A stretch of 64,000 bases of DNA, taken from NCBI RefSeq assembly GCF_900115905.1, contig NZ_FOYD01000002.1:310001-374000 (forward strand), in the 5' to 3' direction. Source of the stretch: Halopseudomonas formosensis. Lineage in GTDB: Bacteria; Pseudomonadota; Gammaproteobacteria; Pseudomonadales; Pseudomonadaceae. A program made the position numbers and the translations under genes. Positions 37,776 through 47,575 of the stretch are shown here, in pieces. Every line of letters starts with the position of its first letter. The stretch's first letter is position 1. The notes under the pieces were generated by a model. That model made no database searches. It worked only from the letters and a program-made list of their open reading frames with translations, and had not been told where the DNA came from.

Positions 37776-39128
37776 TTAACTTGCGCGCTGTGCGTGAAGT
37801 ATACCGGCAAAAACATCCGCCATGGTCTGATCCTCGGCAACCTCATTACCGATCAGACCGACCGCCCGGCTCACCAGCTGATGACCGACGCCGCGGGCCA
37901 GATCATCGGGAATGCGCTGGCCATCAGCCATATAGGCTACCGGCAGTCGCTGCTCGATGGCCAGACCGAGGGCTTCACCCAGACTGCCGGCCTCGTCCAC
38001 CTTGGTCAGAATGCAACCGGCCAGCGCACAGCTGCTGTAATTGTGCCATGCCGCCTTGAGCACCCGGTACTGACTGGTTGCGGCCAGCACCAGCAGCGTG
38101 CTGACCCGATCACCCAGCGCCGCCAGCTCCTTGAGCTGACCCCGCAGCTGCGGATCCTGGGCCTGCAGGCCGGCGGTATCCACCAGCACCAGGCGCTTGT
38201 TGGCAAATTCGTCCAGCACGTCCTGCAGACTGTGCTGCTCATCCACCACACGCACCGGCACATTGAGGATGCGCCCCAGGGTGCGCAGTTGCTCGTGGGC
38301 ACCGATACGGAAGGTATCCATGGTCACCAGGGCGACATGCTCACTGCCGTGCTTGAGCACATAACGTGCAGCCAGCTTGCCCAGGGTGGTGGTCTTGCCG
38401 GCGCCGGTCGGGCCGACCAGGGCAATCACCCCGCCCTGGTCGATCGGCTCGCTGCGCATCACCGGAATACTCTGCGCCAGATGGGCCAGCAGCAGGCGCC
38501 AGGCCTGACGGATGTCCGTCATCTCCTCCACCTTGCTCAGCAGCGAACGGCAGAGGTCGGCCGGCAGGCCCAGATGAACCAGACGGCGCCAGAGACTGGC
38601 CTGGCGGGGTTGCTGCTGATTGACCTTGCCCCAGGCCAGACTGCCCAGCTGGGATTCCAGCAGTTCGCGCAGACCGGCGATCTCCGCCCGCATGACATCC
38701 AGGCTGTCGGCAGCGGGCGCTGCGGCAGCCGATGCTGCGGCGCCCGCCGGGGCTTCCGCAGCCGGCGCGGCACGCTCGCTGTTCAGGCGATCGAGCAACT
38801 CCCGGGCCACCGGCGAGCCTCGCTCGGCGGCCTGACGCATGCTGTCTCCAAATAATTGACGGTTGACACTGGGCCCGGCCGCCGGGGTTTCTCCCGCCTG
38901 CAGGCTGGCCCGGGCGCTGAGAATACGCTCCTGGGTCTTCTTCAACTCGGTGTCCAGGCCCGGCGTCGGCGGGGTCAGGCGCGGCGCTTCGTAATCCAGC
39001 GCCGCGGTCAGCTCGATACCGCCGGCAACACGTCGGTTGGCGATGATGGACGCGTCCGCCCCCATCTCGTCACGGACCAGTTTCATGGCCGAGCGCATAT
39101 CAGCGGCAAAAAAACGTTTTACTCTCAT
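37776..39128 (-). CDS. flhF: Flagellar placement GTPase FlhF
   Basis: The SRP-type GTPase that places the flagellum at the pole. It is 450 residues: basic N-terminal domain (MRVKRFFAADMRSAMKLVRDEMGADA), a helical N domain, and the G domain with P-loop ALVGPTGAGKTTTLGKLAARYV, VDTAGL and LTKVDEAGSLGEAL. A short Ala-rich segment (about 130-150) joins the domains. It begins 20 bases after the flhA stop. Confidence 0.95.
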   Translation of the reverse strand: MRVKRFFAADMRSAMKLVRDEMGADASIIANRRVAGGIELTAALDYEAPRLTPPTPGLDTELKKTQERILSARASLQAGETPAAGPSVNRQLFGDSMRQAAERGSPVARELLDRLNSERAAPAAEAPAGAAASAAAAPAADSLDVMRAEIAGLRELLESQLGSLAWGKVNQQQPRQASLWRRLVHLGLPADLCRSLLSKVEEMTDIRQAWRLLLAHLAQSIPVMRSEPIDQGGVIALVGPTGAGKTTTLGKLAARYVLKHGSEHVALVTMDTFRIGAHEQLRTLGRILNVPVRVVDEQHSLQDVLDEFANKRLVLVDTAGLQAQDPQLRGQLKELAALGDRVSTLLVLAATSQYRVLKAAWHNYSSCALAGCILTKVDEAGSLGEALGLAIEQRLPVAYMADGQRIPDDLARGVGHQLVSRAVGLIGNEVAEDQTMADVFAGILHAQRAS

Positions 39129-39148
39129 GGCCTGACCTCACCCTGTAA

Positions 39149-41275
39149 TCAATTCTGTCCGACGGTGGCAACGATGGTGACCTGTTTGCTGTCCGGGATT
39201 TCCTGGTACGACAGCACATGGGCGCCGGGGGCGGCATAGCGAACGAACTTCGCCATCATGTTGCGGATCGGTCCGGCCACCAGCAGGATTGCCGGCTTGC
39301 CCTGCATTTCCTGCCGCTGAACCATGTCCGCCAGGGAGCGCTGCAGCTTCTCCGCCATACCCGGTTCCAGAAGAATGCCGTCATCATTGCCCTGCCCGGC
39401 CTTCTGCACACTCTGAAGCAATATCTGTTCCAGCTTGGGATCCAGGGTAATCACAGGCAGCTCGGCCTCAAGTCCCACAAGGCCCTGGACGATGGAACGG
39501 GACAGCGCCACGCGCACGGCGCCGATCAGCGCGCCGGTATCTTGACTCTTGCCCGACTGGTTGGCGATGGCTTCGGCAATGGTCCGGATGTCGCGCACCG
39601 GCACCTGTTCCTGCAACAGTCCCTGCAACACCTTGAGCAGCCCGGACAGGGAAATGATGCCCGGCACCAGCTCCTCGGCCAGCTTGGGCGAGGCCTTGGC
39701 CAGCACCTTGAGCAGCTGCTGCACTTCCTCGTGGCCGATCAGCTCGTGGGAGTGCTTGTAGAGAATCTGATTCAGGTGGGTTGCCACCACGGTACTGACG
39801 TCAACCACCGTGTAGCCCAGGGACTGGGCTTGATCCTTCTGCGCCGGCTCGATCCACACCGCATCCAGACCGAAGGCCGGATCCTTGCCCGGGATGCCCT
39901 TGATCTCGCCGAATACCTGCCCGGGGTTGATGGCCAGCTCACGGTCGGCATGGACCTCGGCCTCTGCCACCCCGACGCCCATCAGGGTGATGCGATAAAC
40001 GTTGGGCGCCAGGTCGAGGTTGTCGCGGATATGCACCGAGGGCATGAGAAAGCCCAGATCCTGGGACAGCTTCTTGCGGATGCCCTTGATGCGCGCCAGC
40101 AGCTGTCCACCCTGACTGCGGTCGACCAGCGGGATCAGGCGGTAACCGACCTCGAGACCGACCATGTCCACCGGAGTCACGTCGTCCCAGCCCAACTCCC
40201 GGGTCTCGGGACGCTGCAACGCCGGCAGCTGTGCCTTCTGCTCCTCGGCAGCCCGCTCCTCCTCGGCCTTGACCTGCTGCCGGTGATGGATGAACCAGGC
40301 TCCGCCGGCGGCAAGCGCACCGAGGCTGAGGAAGGAGAAATGCGGCATGCCGGGGATCAGCCCCATGATCACCAGAATCGCAGCAGCAATGCCCAGTGCC
40401 TTGGGCGAGGCGAACATCTGCCGCTTGACCTGGGAGCCCATGTCTTCGGAGGTGGACACCCGGGTAACCATGATGGCTGCGGCGGTGGACAGCAGCAGCG
40501 AGGGAATCTGCGCCACCAGGCCGTCGCCGATGGTGAGCAGCACGTAGATATGTCCAGCCTCGGTGAAGCTCAGGCCGTGTTGCCCCATGCCGATGACCAG
40601 CCCGCCGATGACGTTGATGAACAGGATCAGCAGGCCGGCCACCGCATCGCCGCGCACGAACTTGCTGGCACCGTCCATGGAACCGTAGAAGTCCGCTTCC
40701 TGGGCCACCTCCAGACGGCGACGCTTGGCCTCCTCCTGATCGATCAGGCCGGCATTGAGGTCGGCATCGATCGCCATCTGCTTGCCCGGCATGGCATCCA
40801 GCGTGAAGCGGGCACTGACCTCGGAGATCCGCCCCGCGCCCTTGGTGACCACCACGAAGTTGATCACCATGAGAATGATGAAGACCACCAGACCGACGAT
40901 GAAACTGCCACCGACCACCACCTGGCCGAAGGCCTGGATGACCTTGCCCGCTGCCGCAGGGCCCTCATGGCCATAGAGCAGCACGACCCGGGTCGAGGCC
41001 ACGTTCAGCGCCAGGCGCAGCAGGGTTGCCACCAGCAGGATGGTCGGAAAGGCAGCAAAATCCAGCGGTCGCAGGGCATAGGCGCAGACCAGCAGCACCA
41101 CCAGGGACAGGGCTATGTTGAAGGTGAAAAACACGTCCAGCAGGAAGGGCGGCACCGGCAGCATCATCATGCCGAGCATCGCCAGCAGAAGAATCGGCAC
41201 CCCCAGGCTGCCATGGAGCAATCCGGCGAGGTTGCTGCGCATGCTGGTTAAGACTTGACTCTGATTGACGGCCAT
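39149..41275 (-). CDS. flhA: Flagellar type III export component FlhA
   Basis: Core of the flagellar export gate. The 708-residue product has about eight N-terminal membrane helices (PVPPFLLDVFFTFNIALSLVV onward), the FHIPEP-family loop INFVVVTKGAGRISEVSARF and the cytoplasmic ring-forming domain from about 330. I chose ATG at 41275 (MAVNQSQVLTSMRSNLAGLL), aligning near the N-terminus of P. aeruginosa FlhA; the longer frame adds 25 unmatched residues. It is the first gene of the 14-gene minus-strand run. flhB and fliR are outside the window. Confidence 0.95.
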   Translation of the reverse strand: MAVNQSQVLTSMRSNLAGLLHGSLGVPILLLAMLGMMMLPVPPFLLDVFFTFNIALSLVVLLVCAYALRPLDFAAFPTILLVATLLRLALNVASTRVVLLYGHEGPAAAGKVIQAFGQVVVGGSFIVGLVVFIILMVINFVVVTKGAGRISEVSARFTLDAMPGKQMAIDADLNAGLIDQEEAKRRRLEVAQEADFYGSMDGASKFVRGDAVAGLLILFINVIGGLVIGMGQHGLSFTEAGHIYVLLTIGDGLVAQIPSLLLSTAAAIMVTRVSTSEDMGSQVKRQMFASPKALGIAAAILVIMGLIPGMPHFSFLSLGALAAGGAWFIHHRQQVKAEEERAAEEQKAQLPALQRPETRELGWDDVTPVDMVGLEVGYRLIPLVDRSQGGQLLARIKGIRKKLSQDLGFLMPSVHIRDNLDLAPNVYRITLMGVGVAEAEVHADRELAINPGQVFGEIKGIPGKDPAFGLDAVWIEPAQKDQAQSLGYTVVDVSTVVATHLNQILYKHSHELIGHEEVQQLLKVLAKASPKLAEELVPGIISLSGLLKVLQGLLQEQVPVRDIRTIAEAIANQSGKSQDTGALIGAVRVALSRSIVQGLVGLEAELPVITLDPKLEQILLQSVQKAGQGNDDGILLEPGMAEKLQRSLADMVQRQEMQGKPAILLVAGPIRNMMAKFVRYAAPGAHVLSYQEIPDSKQVTIVATVGQN

Positions 41276-41441
41276 TCCCGGTCGGTCCCCGAAAACAATA
41301 AATTGACGTGTTAGTTCCCTTGAAGATCGATAAAGCAAGAACTGTTCCACAATTTCCGCGTCACTTCCCCGACGACCTGTGGGTTTGCCGTAGTATCAAT
41401 GCACTGCCAGACTGCAGTGATGCCAGCACTTTGAGATTGCC

Positions 41442-42563
41442 ATGCGTGCCGTTTACGTATTCATCATGATGAGCCTCATGGCTGGCTGTTCAGTCCTGCC
41501 GCAGGCTGGCGACGCGCCCGATTCCAGGCCCGGACAACTGCACCTGGAAGCCGAGCAGCTGCTGGACCAGCCCCTGATCGATCCCCTGACCGCCTTTCTC
41601 GAGCGGTACGCCGACACCTATGCCCAGGCGCCGGAATTCCGACGCATCGCCCGCGAGCGTGACAGCCGCTGCCGGGCCATAGGTACCCGTTATGCCCGGC
41701 GTGCGCCGACGCCCGAGACCCTGGATGCGCTGCGGATCGGTTATCAGCGCTCCTGCCCGGCCCAGGTCGAGGCCTTCGCTCGCCGTGTTCCGCCAGCGCC
41801 AGCACCGTCACCAGCAGCCCCCGCCGCCCCCAGTCCTGCTCCGGAGGCGCCGGGAACCAGCGACTGCTATCTGCTGTATGCCATCCGCAATACCCAGCAA
41901 GCCCTGCCCGCCTGCACCCTGGCCGCCGAAGCCGGTGATGCCAAGGCCCGCCATCACCTGGCCAGCCTGCTGCGCACGGATCTGGCCGTCACCGAGGCAC
42001 GCCACTGGGCTCGGCTGGCGGCGGAGGCGGGTTACCCTCCGGGTCAGCTGCTGTATGCCGAACTGCTCCAGCTCGATCGTACCGATCAGAGCGATGAACA
42101 GGCGCTGCAACTGATCGAGGCGGCTGCCGAGGCGGGTCTGGCCGCGGCGCAGTATCAGGCCGGCATGGCCTGGCTCAATGGCGTGGGCACGGGGCCGGAT
42201 CGCACAAAGGCCATGCGCTGGCTGGAGCGTGCCGCCGGCCAGAACGAGATAGCGGCCCAATTGCAACTGGCACAGCTGCATGCCGAGAGCGCCGCCGAAG
42301 CACCCGAGGTCAGGCAGTGGCTGCGGCGGGCCGCCTCCCTCGGCTCCGGCACGGGCCAGTACCTCCTCGGAATGAGCTATCTCGAAGGTGACGGGGGCCC
42401 GGCGGACCCGCTGGAGGCCTACGTGTGGCTCAGTCTGGCACTGCTCAATGGCGAGGTGCAGGCACAGAGTGCGGTCAGCCAGCTGGCCGCCCGACTGTCT
42501 CCCAGCCAACTGGCCATTGCCCGCCAGCGCATCAACGACGGCCGCCCCGGCCGCCTGCCCTGA
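41442..42563 (+). CDS. Sel1-repeat lipoprotein
   Basis: A 373-residue putative lipoprotein: lipobox LMAGC with Cys16 and no Asp at +2 (so probably sorted to the outer membrane), an N-terminal region with several cysteines, a Pro/Ala-rich linker (about 115-140), and at least four Sel1-like repeats ([80 protein letters not shown]). Sel1 repeats form solenoids that bind proteins or peptidoglycan-linked partners. It is divergent from flhA and 9 bases upstream of the GGDEF/EAL gene, suggesting co-transcription. Function unknown. Confidence 0.8.
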   Translation: MRAVYVFIMMSLMAGCSVLPQAGDAPDSRPGQLHLEAEQLLDQPLIDPLTAFLERYADTYAQAPEFRRIARERDSRCRAIGTRYARRAPTPETLDALRIGYQRSCPAQVEAFARRVPPAPAPSPAAPAAPSPAPEAPGTSDCYLLYAIRNTQQALPACTLAAEAGDAKARHHLASLLRTDLAVTEARHWARLAAEAGYPPGQLLYAELLQLDRTDQSDEQALQLIEAAAEAGLAAAQYQAGMAWLNGVGTGPDRTKAMRWLERAAGQNEIAAQLQLAQLHAESAAEAPEVRQWLRRAASLGSGTGQYLLGMSYLEGDGGPADPLEAYVWLSLALLNGEVQAQSAVSQLAARLSPSQLAIARQRINDGRPGRLP

Positions 42564-42572
42564 GGTATCGCC

Positions 42573-44894
42573 ATGGGCAGGCGCAAGAATTCCATCATGC
42601 TGGTGCTGCTGCTGTTGATCAGCCTGTTCGTGGCCGGCATGTGGCTGATCTCCAGCCTGAATCTGAGCTTCGCCGAACGGACCATGAGCGAGCAGCGGGA
42701 ACGCCAGATTGCCGACACTTTCCATGCCAGCCTGGCCCGCATCAATGCCCATCACTTCCTGCTCGAGCGCAATGTGGCGACGCTGGTCCGCACGGGGGAG
42801 TTTCTGCTGCGCAATCAGCAGACCGCCGCCCTGCGCGAAGCAGAACGCAATCTGCTCAGGGTGCTGGACGATCTGCCCGAGGCACGTGGCGGCAGCCTGC
42901 TGTTCCATCCCGGCAGCTATCGCGCCAGCGCCTTCGCCGTGCATGCCCAGCGGGGGCCGGCGGGATTGCGGTTGCTCACTGAGGCCGGGGACTTCGCCGA
43001 CCCGTCACGCTACCTGCAGGCCCGTGAGCTGCTGGCCACGCCCCAGCCGCGCAGGGACTTTCACTGGAGCGAGGCCTATTACAAGCCCCAGCTGGACGAG
43101 GCGGTCATCAGCATCAGCGCCGCCATGCAGGATGAACGGGGGCGTTTTGCCGGGGTAGCGCTGCTGGACTGGCAGGCCAGCGAGATCATCCGGCTGGTCA
43201 GCTCCATCCGGGTCACCCCGGGCAGCTTCGCCTTTCTGCTGGATCGAGAGAACCGCAAACTCTCCAGTCTGGCGAGTGCAGAGAATGATGCCCGTGCCCA
43301 GCACCTGATCGACGAGGTCATTGCCCTGCAACTGCCGGGCGGAGAAGCCAGCCCACCTCCGGCCGAACTGGTCAGTCGCTATCCCGCCTCCCCCATGCAG
43401 CATCGGCACTTTCAGGTTGACGGTGTCGACTACGCCCTGCTCCACGCCCCTACCGAGGCGGGCATGGTGTTCGGGATCGGCATCCCCCAGACCGAGATCG
43501 ACGCGGTGCTGGCGCCGATGCGCGAGAGCAACCTGCGCATCATGCTCGGTACCGTCAGCATCATGCTGCTGCTGTCCTGTGTGATCCTGTATCTGGTGGC
43601 CAATACCCTGCGCCAGCTCAGCAGCCTGTACACCGACGCGCTGACCGGGCTGCCCAACCGGGAGCGGCTGCTGCAGGACCTGGCCGGAGACGATCCCGCT
43701 ACGCTGATACTGCTGAACATCGACGCCTTCCGGGAGATCAATGACTTCTTCGGCAGCAGCTGCGGCGATCACGTGATCCGTGAGGTAGCGGCCGGCCTGC
43801 TGGAACATCTCGCCCACTGGCGCCTGGGGCAGGCGCGCCTGTACCACATGCATGCCGACGAGATGGCCATACTGCTGCCCTCCGGCCACCCGCGGCAATT
43901 CGCCCCCTGGCTGGACAGCCTGCACGAGCGCATCGCCAGCCTGCCGGTGTACTGGCAGGGCCAGGCCATTACCCTGCAGGCCACCCTGGGGCTGGCCAGC
44001 GCCAGCGCCTGCGACACCGCGCCCCTGAGCCGGGCACAGCTGCTGCCCTCGGCCAACATTGCGGTGAAGATGGCCCGGCTGCAGAAGCTCAACTACCTGA
44101 TCCATGATCCGGCCCACGACCTGCGCGACAGCTACGAACAGAACCTGCTGTGGGCCACCCGTCTGCGCCAGGCGCTCGAGGAGGGACGCATGGTGCCCTT
44201 CTTCCAGCCGATCCTGAATCTGGCCACCAATCGGATCGACAAGTACGAGTGCCTGGTGCGCATGCTCGACGAACAGGGCAACCCCATCAGTCCCATGGCC
44301 TTCCTGCCGGTTGCCCGGCGCATCCGCCTGTACCGCCTGATCACCCGCAGCATGATCGACCAGTGCCTGGCCCGCTTCGCCGACAGCGAGCTGCACTTCT
44401 CCCTCAATCTGGCCTGCGACGATCTGCTGGACGAAGAGCTGAGCGAGTACCTGCTGTCACGCCTGCAGGACCCCTCGCTGGCGCGGCGGGTGATCTTCGA
44501 GATCCTCGAGTCGGAAGGCATAGAGAACTACCAGCAGGTACGGCGCTTCATCGACCGGGCGAAGCACCTGGGCTGCCGCATCGCCATCGACGACTTCGGC
44601 ACCGGCTACTCCAACTTCGAGCATCTGCTGCGCCTGGATGTGGACCTGATCAAGATCGACGGCTCCCTGATCAAGCGCCTGGACCGGGACCCCACCGCCC
44701 GCGCCCTGACCGAAGGGATAGTGCGCTTCGCCCGGGAGCTGGGCCTGCAGACGGTCGCCGAGTTCGTGCACAGTGAAGCCCTGCTGCAGCGGGTGCGGGA
44801 GCTGGGCATCGACTTCGCCCAGGGCTCCCACATCGGCATGCCGGCGCCGGCGCCGGTTGCCGCCGGGCTGTATTCAGCGCCGAACCCCGGTTAG
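42573..44894 (+). CDS. Membrane GGDEF/EAL protein with degenerate GGDEF site
   Basis: A 773-residue protein with a membrane helix at 7-26, an extracytoplasmic sensor region (about 30-320, Cache-like), a second helix (about 323-343), then GGDEF (about 352-510) and EAL (about 530-765) domains. The cyclase signature is HADEM (427-431) instead of GGDEF, so diguanylate cyclase activity is unlikely. The EAL domain reads YECLVRM at the EAL position but keeps other phosphodiesterase residues (SLNLACDDL, FEILESEG, AIDDFGTGYSNFEHL, DLIKIDGSLIK, EFVHSEAL), so c-di-GMP hydrolysis remains plausible. It follows the Sel1 lipoprotein gene by 9 bases and lies beside the motility operon. Confidence 0.87.
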   Translation: MGRRKNSIMLVLLLLISLFVAGMWLISSLNLSFAERTMSEQRERQIADTFHASLARINAHHFLLERNVATLVRTGEFLLRNQQTAALREAERNLLRVLDDLPEARGGSLLFHPGSYRASAFAVHAQRGPAGLRLLTEAGDFADPSRYLQARELLATPQPRRDFHWSEAYYKPQLDEAVISISAAMQDERGRFAGVALLDWQASEIIRLVSSIRVTPGSFAFLLDRENRKLSSLASAENDARAQHLIDEVIALQLPGGEASPPPAELVSRYPASPMQHRHFQVDGVDYALLHAPTEAGMVFGIGIPQTEIDAVLAPMRESNLRIMLGTVSIMLLLSCVILYLVANTLRQLSSLYTDALTGLPNRERLLQDLAGDDPATLILLNIDAFREINDFFGSSCGDHVIREVAAGLLEHLAHWRLGQARLYHMHADEMAILLPSGHPRQFAPWLDSLHERIASLPVYWQGQAITLQATLGLASASACDTAPLSRAQLLPSANIAVKMARLQKLNYLIHDPAHDLRDSYEQNLLWATRLRQALEEGRMVPFFQPILNLATNRIDKYECLVRMLDEQGNPISPMAFLPVARRIRLYRLITRSMIDQCLARFADSELHFSLNLACDDLLDEELSEYLLSRLQDPSLARRVIFEILESEGIENYQQVRRFIDRAKHLGCRIAIDDFGTGYSNFEHLLRLDVDLIKIDGSLIKRLDRDPTARALTEGIVRFARELGLQTVAEFVHSEALLQRVRELGIDFAQGSHIGMPAPAPVAAGLYSAPNPG

Positions 44895-44927
44895 CATGGA
44901 CATCCATCCTGCTGTTCCGGAGCTGCC

Positions 44928-45926
44928 ATGAAAACCTCTGCACTACCGCTTTCCATTCTGGATCTGTGCCCCGTGACCCTGGGCTCCACGCCCCGTGATG
45001 CCCTGCGCAACAGTCTGGATCTGGCCCGCGCCGCGGAGCGGATGGGCTATCACAGGTTCTGGGTAGCCGAGCATCACAACATGGTCGGTATCGCCAGTGC
45101 CGCCACCTCGGTGGTCATCGGCTATCTGGCGGCCGGAACCGAGCGCATTCGCATCGGCTCCGGGGGCATCATGTTGCCCAACCATTCTCCACTGCAGATC
45201 GCCGAGCAGTTCGGCACGCTGGAATCACTCTACCCCGGCCGTATCGATCTCGGACTGGGACGTGCACCAGGCACCGATATGCTCACCGCCCGGGCCCTGC
45301 GCCGGGGCCGCACCGACGGCGAAGACTTTCCGCAGATGCTCGAGGAGCTGAGGCACTATTTCGCCGAGCCCGAGCCTGGCCAACGCCTGGTGGCCGTGCC
45401 CGGCGCCGGACTGGACATTCCGATCTGGCTGCTCGGCTCCAGCACCTTCAGCGCCCAGCTGGCCGCCAGCCTCGGCCTGCCCTTCGCCTTTGCCGGCCAG
45501 TTCTCACCCGATTACATGCTCGCCGCAATGCAGGGTTACCGCGAAGCCTTCCAGCCCTCCGACAAGCTGCAGCAGCCGCTGGCAATGCTCGGCATCAATG
45601 CCTTTGTCGCCGAAACCCGGGATGAAGCCCACTACCTGGCGACCTCGCACCAGCAGTCCTTCCTCAACATGATCAGGGGTGAACGCGGGCTGCTGCGCCC
45701 GCCGGTGGAAAACATGGATGAACTCTGGCTGCCCCATGAGCGGCACCAGGTGCTGTCCACCCTGGCCGGCACGCTGATCGGTGACGAGCAGACCGTGGCC
45801 CAGCAGATTGCCGACCTCAGGGAGCGCTACGGGATGGACGAGCTGATCGTCAACAGTCCGATATTCGATCAGGAAAAGCGCCGGGACAGCTATCGCCGGC
45901 TGATGCGCGCCGCCGCCAGACTGTAG
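44928..45926 (+). CDS. Luciferase-like (LLM) flavin-dependent oxidoreductase, MsnO8 type
   Basis: A 332-residue TIM-barrel monooxygenase-like protein. The opening [44 protein letters not shown] and the segment [45 protein letters not shown] are typical of the MsnO8 subgroup of LLM oxidoreductases, which use reduced FMN from a partner reductase. Substrate unknown. It follows the GGDEF/EAL gene by 33 bases. Confidence 0.88.
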   Translation: MKTSALPLSILDLCPVTLGSTPRDALRNSLDLARAAERMGYHRFWVAEHHNMVGIASAATSVVIGYLAAGTERIRIGSGGIMLPNHSPLQIAEQFGTLESLYPGRIDLGLGRAPGTDMLTARALRRGRTDGEDFPQMLEELRHYFAEPEPGQRLVAVPGAGLDIPIWLLGSSTFSAQLAASLGLPFAFAGQFSPDYMLAAMQGYREAFQPSDKLQQPLAMLGINAFVAETRDEAHYLATSHQQSFLNMIRGERGLLRPPVENMDELWLPHERHQVLSTLAGTLIGDEQTVAQQIADLRERYGMDELIVNSPIFDQEKRRDSYRRLMRAAARL

Positions 45927-45937
45927 AGGTTCGACAA

Positions 45938-45955
45938 GGCCCCTGCTTCGGGGCC
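45938..45955 (+). terminator. Short GC hairpin after the LLM gene
   Basis: GGCCCC and GGGGCC pair around TGCTTC, 12 bases after the stop. No T tract follows, so it is a weak terminator at best. Confidence 0.45.
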
Positions 45956-45985
45956 CCTGTCACCACACCTTGCGCAAAACAGCGA

Positions 45986-46015
45986 TTGCCGAGTCACGAT
46001 CAACCTGCGTAAAAT
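45986..46015 (+). promoter_or_regulatory. Candidate sigma-70 promoter for tRNA-Gly
   Basis: TTGCCG (-35) and TAAAAT (-10) are 18 bases apart and end 11 bases before the first tRNA base, the expected distance for a short-leader tRNA transcript. Confidence 0.55.
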
Positions 46016-46025
46016 GCGCAGCGCT

Positions 46026-46099
46026 GCGGGTGTAGCTCAATGGTAGAGCAGAAGCTTCCCAAGCTTACGACGAGGGTTCGATTCCCTTCACCCGCTCCA
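46026..46099 (+). tRNA. tRNA-Gly (anticodon CCC)
   Basis: A 74-base cloverleaf including encoded CCA: acceptor GCGGGTG pairs with CACCCGC, D-arm GCTC/GAGC with AATGGTA loop, anticodon loop TTCCCAA (CCC), T-arm GAGGG-TTCGATT-CCCTT type, then discriminator T and CCA. The outermost anticodon-stem pair is G-A, a mismatch. It reads GGG glycine codons. It lies between the LLM gene and the convergent DUF815 gene. Confidence 0.96.
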
Positions 46100-46147
46100 G
46101 TTTCGACAAGGCAGCCCGACTCTGCGGACCGCCTGACCCTCCCTGCT

Positions 46148-47035
46148 TCAGGCTTCCAGCAGCGCCCTGCCCACCCATGACCGGGCAAACTGCCAGGCGC
46201 AGCGACCATTGCGGTTGCCTCGGGCGGTGGCCCAGCGGATGGCCTCCTTCTGCAGCTCCTCGTTCCATTCCCACGCCAGACCGTGCTGCGCCGCCAGGCT
46301 GCCGAGCCAGTGCCTCACCACGTCCAGATAGTGTTCCTGACTGAAGGGGTAGAAGGACACCCACAGCCCGAAACGGTCGGACAGCGCGATCTTCTCCTCG
46401 ATCGCCTCCCCGGGGTGCAGCTCGCCGTCGACCATGCTGCTGGCCAGGTTGTCACTGCGCTGCTCCGGCAGCAGATGCCGGCGGTTGGAGGTGGCGTACA
46501 GCAGCAGATTGTCCGGGGTTGCCTCCAGCGAGCCGTCCAGTACCGTCTTCAGCGTCTTGTAGGCACTGTCATCGGCCTCGAAGGCCAGATCATCGCAGAA
46601 CACCAGAAAACGCCAGGGCTGGCCGCTGATCCGCGCGACTACCGCGGGCAGATGCATGAGGTCAGCCTTGTCGATCTCGATCAGCCGCAGACCCTGGTCC
46701 TTCCAGGCGTGCAGCAGAGCCCTGACCAGGGAGGACTTGCCGGTTCCCCGGGCACCCCACAGCAGGGCATTGTTGGCCGGCAGGCCACGGACGAACTGAC
46801 TGGTGTTGGCCTCCAGCAGCTGCTTCTGCCGATCCACGCCGATCAGGTCATCCAGACTCTGTTCAGCGGTGATCTCCAGTGGCCGCAGCCAGCCGCCACT
46901 GCCCTCGCCCACCCAGCGGGCGGCAAAGGTGTTACTCCAGTCCAGCGGCGGTGTCGGTGGTGGCAGGGTCTGTTCATAGCGGTCGAGGAAGCGGACAACC
47001 CGCTGCATGAATTCGGTAGTGGTGATATCGCTCAT
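46148..47035 (-). CDS. DUF815 AAA+ ATPase
   Basis: A 295-residue AAA+ ATPase of the DUF815 family with Walker A ALLWGARGTGKSSLVRALL (about 90-108), Walker B RFLVFCDDLAFEADD and sensor LLYATSNRRHLLPE. DUF815 proteins are soluble and widespread in proteobacteria without an agreed function. It precedes nothing in tight operon; msrB ends 24 bases upstream in the same direction. Confidence 0.85.
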   Translation of the reverse strand: MSDITTTEFMQRVVRFLDRYEQTLPPPTPPLDWSNTFAARWVGEGSGGWLRPLEITAEQSLDDLIGVDRQKQLLEANTSQFVRGLPANNALLWGARGTGKSSLVRALLHAWKDQGLRLIEIDKADLMHLPAVVARISGQPWRFLVFCDDLAFEADDSAYKTLKTVLDGSLEATPDNLLLYATSNRRHLLPEQRSDNLASSMVDGELHPGEAIEEKIALSDRFGLWVSFYPFSQEHYLDVVRHWLGSLAAQHGLAWEWNEELQKEAIRWATARGNRNGRCAWQFARSWVGRALLEA

Positions 47036-47058
47036 GGACCTTCCGGATCAGATGACGT

Positions 47059-47454
47059 TCAGGCCCGGGATTCTAACCGCAGACACACCGAATTGATGCA
47101 ATAGCGTAACCCGGTCGGCGGCGGACCATCGGGAAAGACATGCCCCAGGTGGGCATCGCAGCGGGCGCACAGCACCTCGATCCGGTGCATGCCGTGGCTG
47201 AAGTCCTCGGCGGTGGCGATCGCTGCTTCGCTCACCGGCGCCCAGTAGCTGGGCCAACCGCAGCCGGCGTCGAACTGGGTGTCGGTATCGAACAGGGGGG
47301 CATCGCAGCAGACGCAGTGGTAGACGCCCGGGGGCCCCTTGCGGTAATACTCGCCGGTAAAGGGCCGTTCGGTTCCCTTCAGTCGACAGACCTGAAACTG
47401 GGCCTCGGTCAGCTGTTCACGCCAGGCCTGCTCGCTTTTTTCCAGTTTGTCCAC
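47059..47454 (-). CDS. msrB: Peptide methionine-(R)-S-oxide reductase MsrB (GTG start)
   Basis: Repairs the R-epimer of methionine sulfoxide in proteins. The 131-residue protein has two zinc CxxC pairs ([19 protein letters not shown]), GCGWPSY, and the catalytic Cys in [12 protein letters not shown] chose GTG at 47454, which has GGAGG 5 bases upstream and gives [15 protein letters not shown], the usual family N-terminus; the longer frame from 47607 would add about 50 unmatched residues. It is divergent from alaA. Confidence 0.92.
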   Translation of the reverse strand: MDKLEKSEQAWREQLTEAQFQVCRLKGTERPFTGEYYRKGPPGVYHCVCCDAPLFDTDTQFDAGCGWPSYWAPVSEAAIATAEDFSHGMHRIEVLCARCDAHLGHVFPDGPPPTGLRYCINSVCLRLESRA

Positions 47455-47575
47455 ATTTTCCTCCGAGAAGTTTGGCGCCCGGGCTTTCTTCGCCGCAGGC
47501 GCAGTCGTATGATGCTCGCTTTGCTTTCGCAGTCCCAGCCCACTTTTCATCATCGATGATTTACAGGTAAGTATC

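Noticed and set aside
39218-41251. Long plus-strand frame opposite flhA
   Set aside because: Antisense shadow of flhA; same reasoning.
41299-41333. FliA-type promoter (TAAA ... GATCGATAA) upstream of the Sel1 gene
   Set aside because: Spacing between the elements is 22 bases, far from the FliA requirement, and the -10 match is partial.
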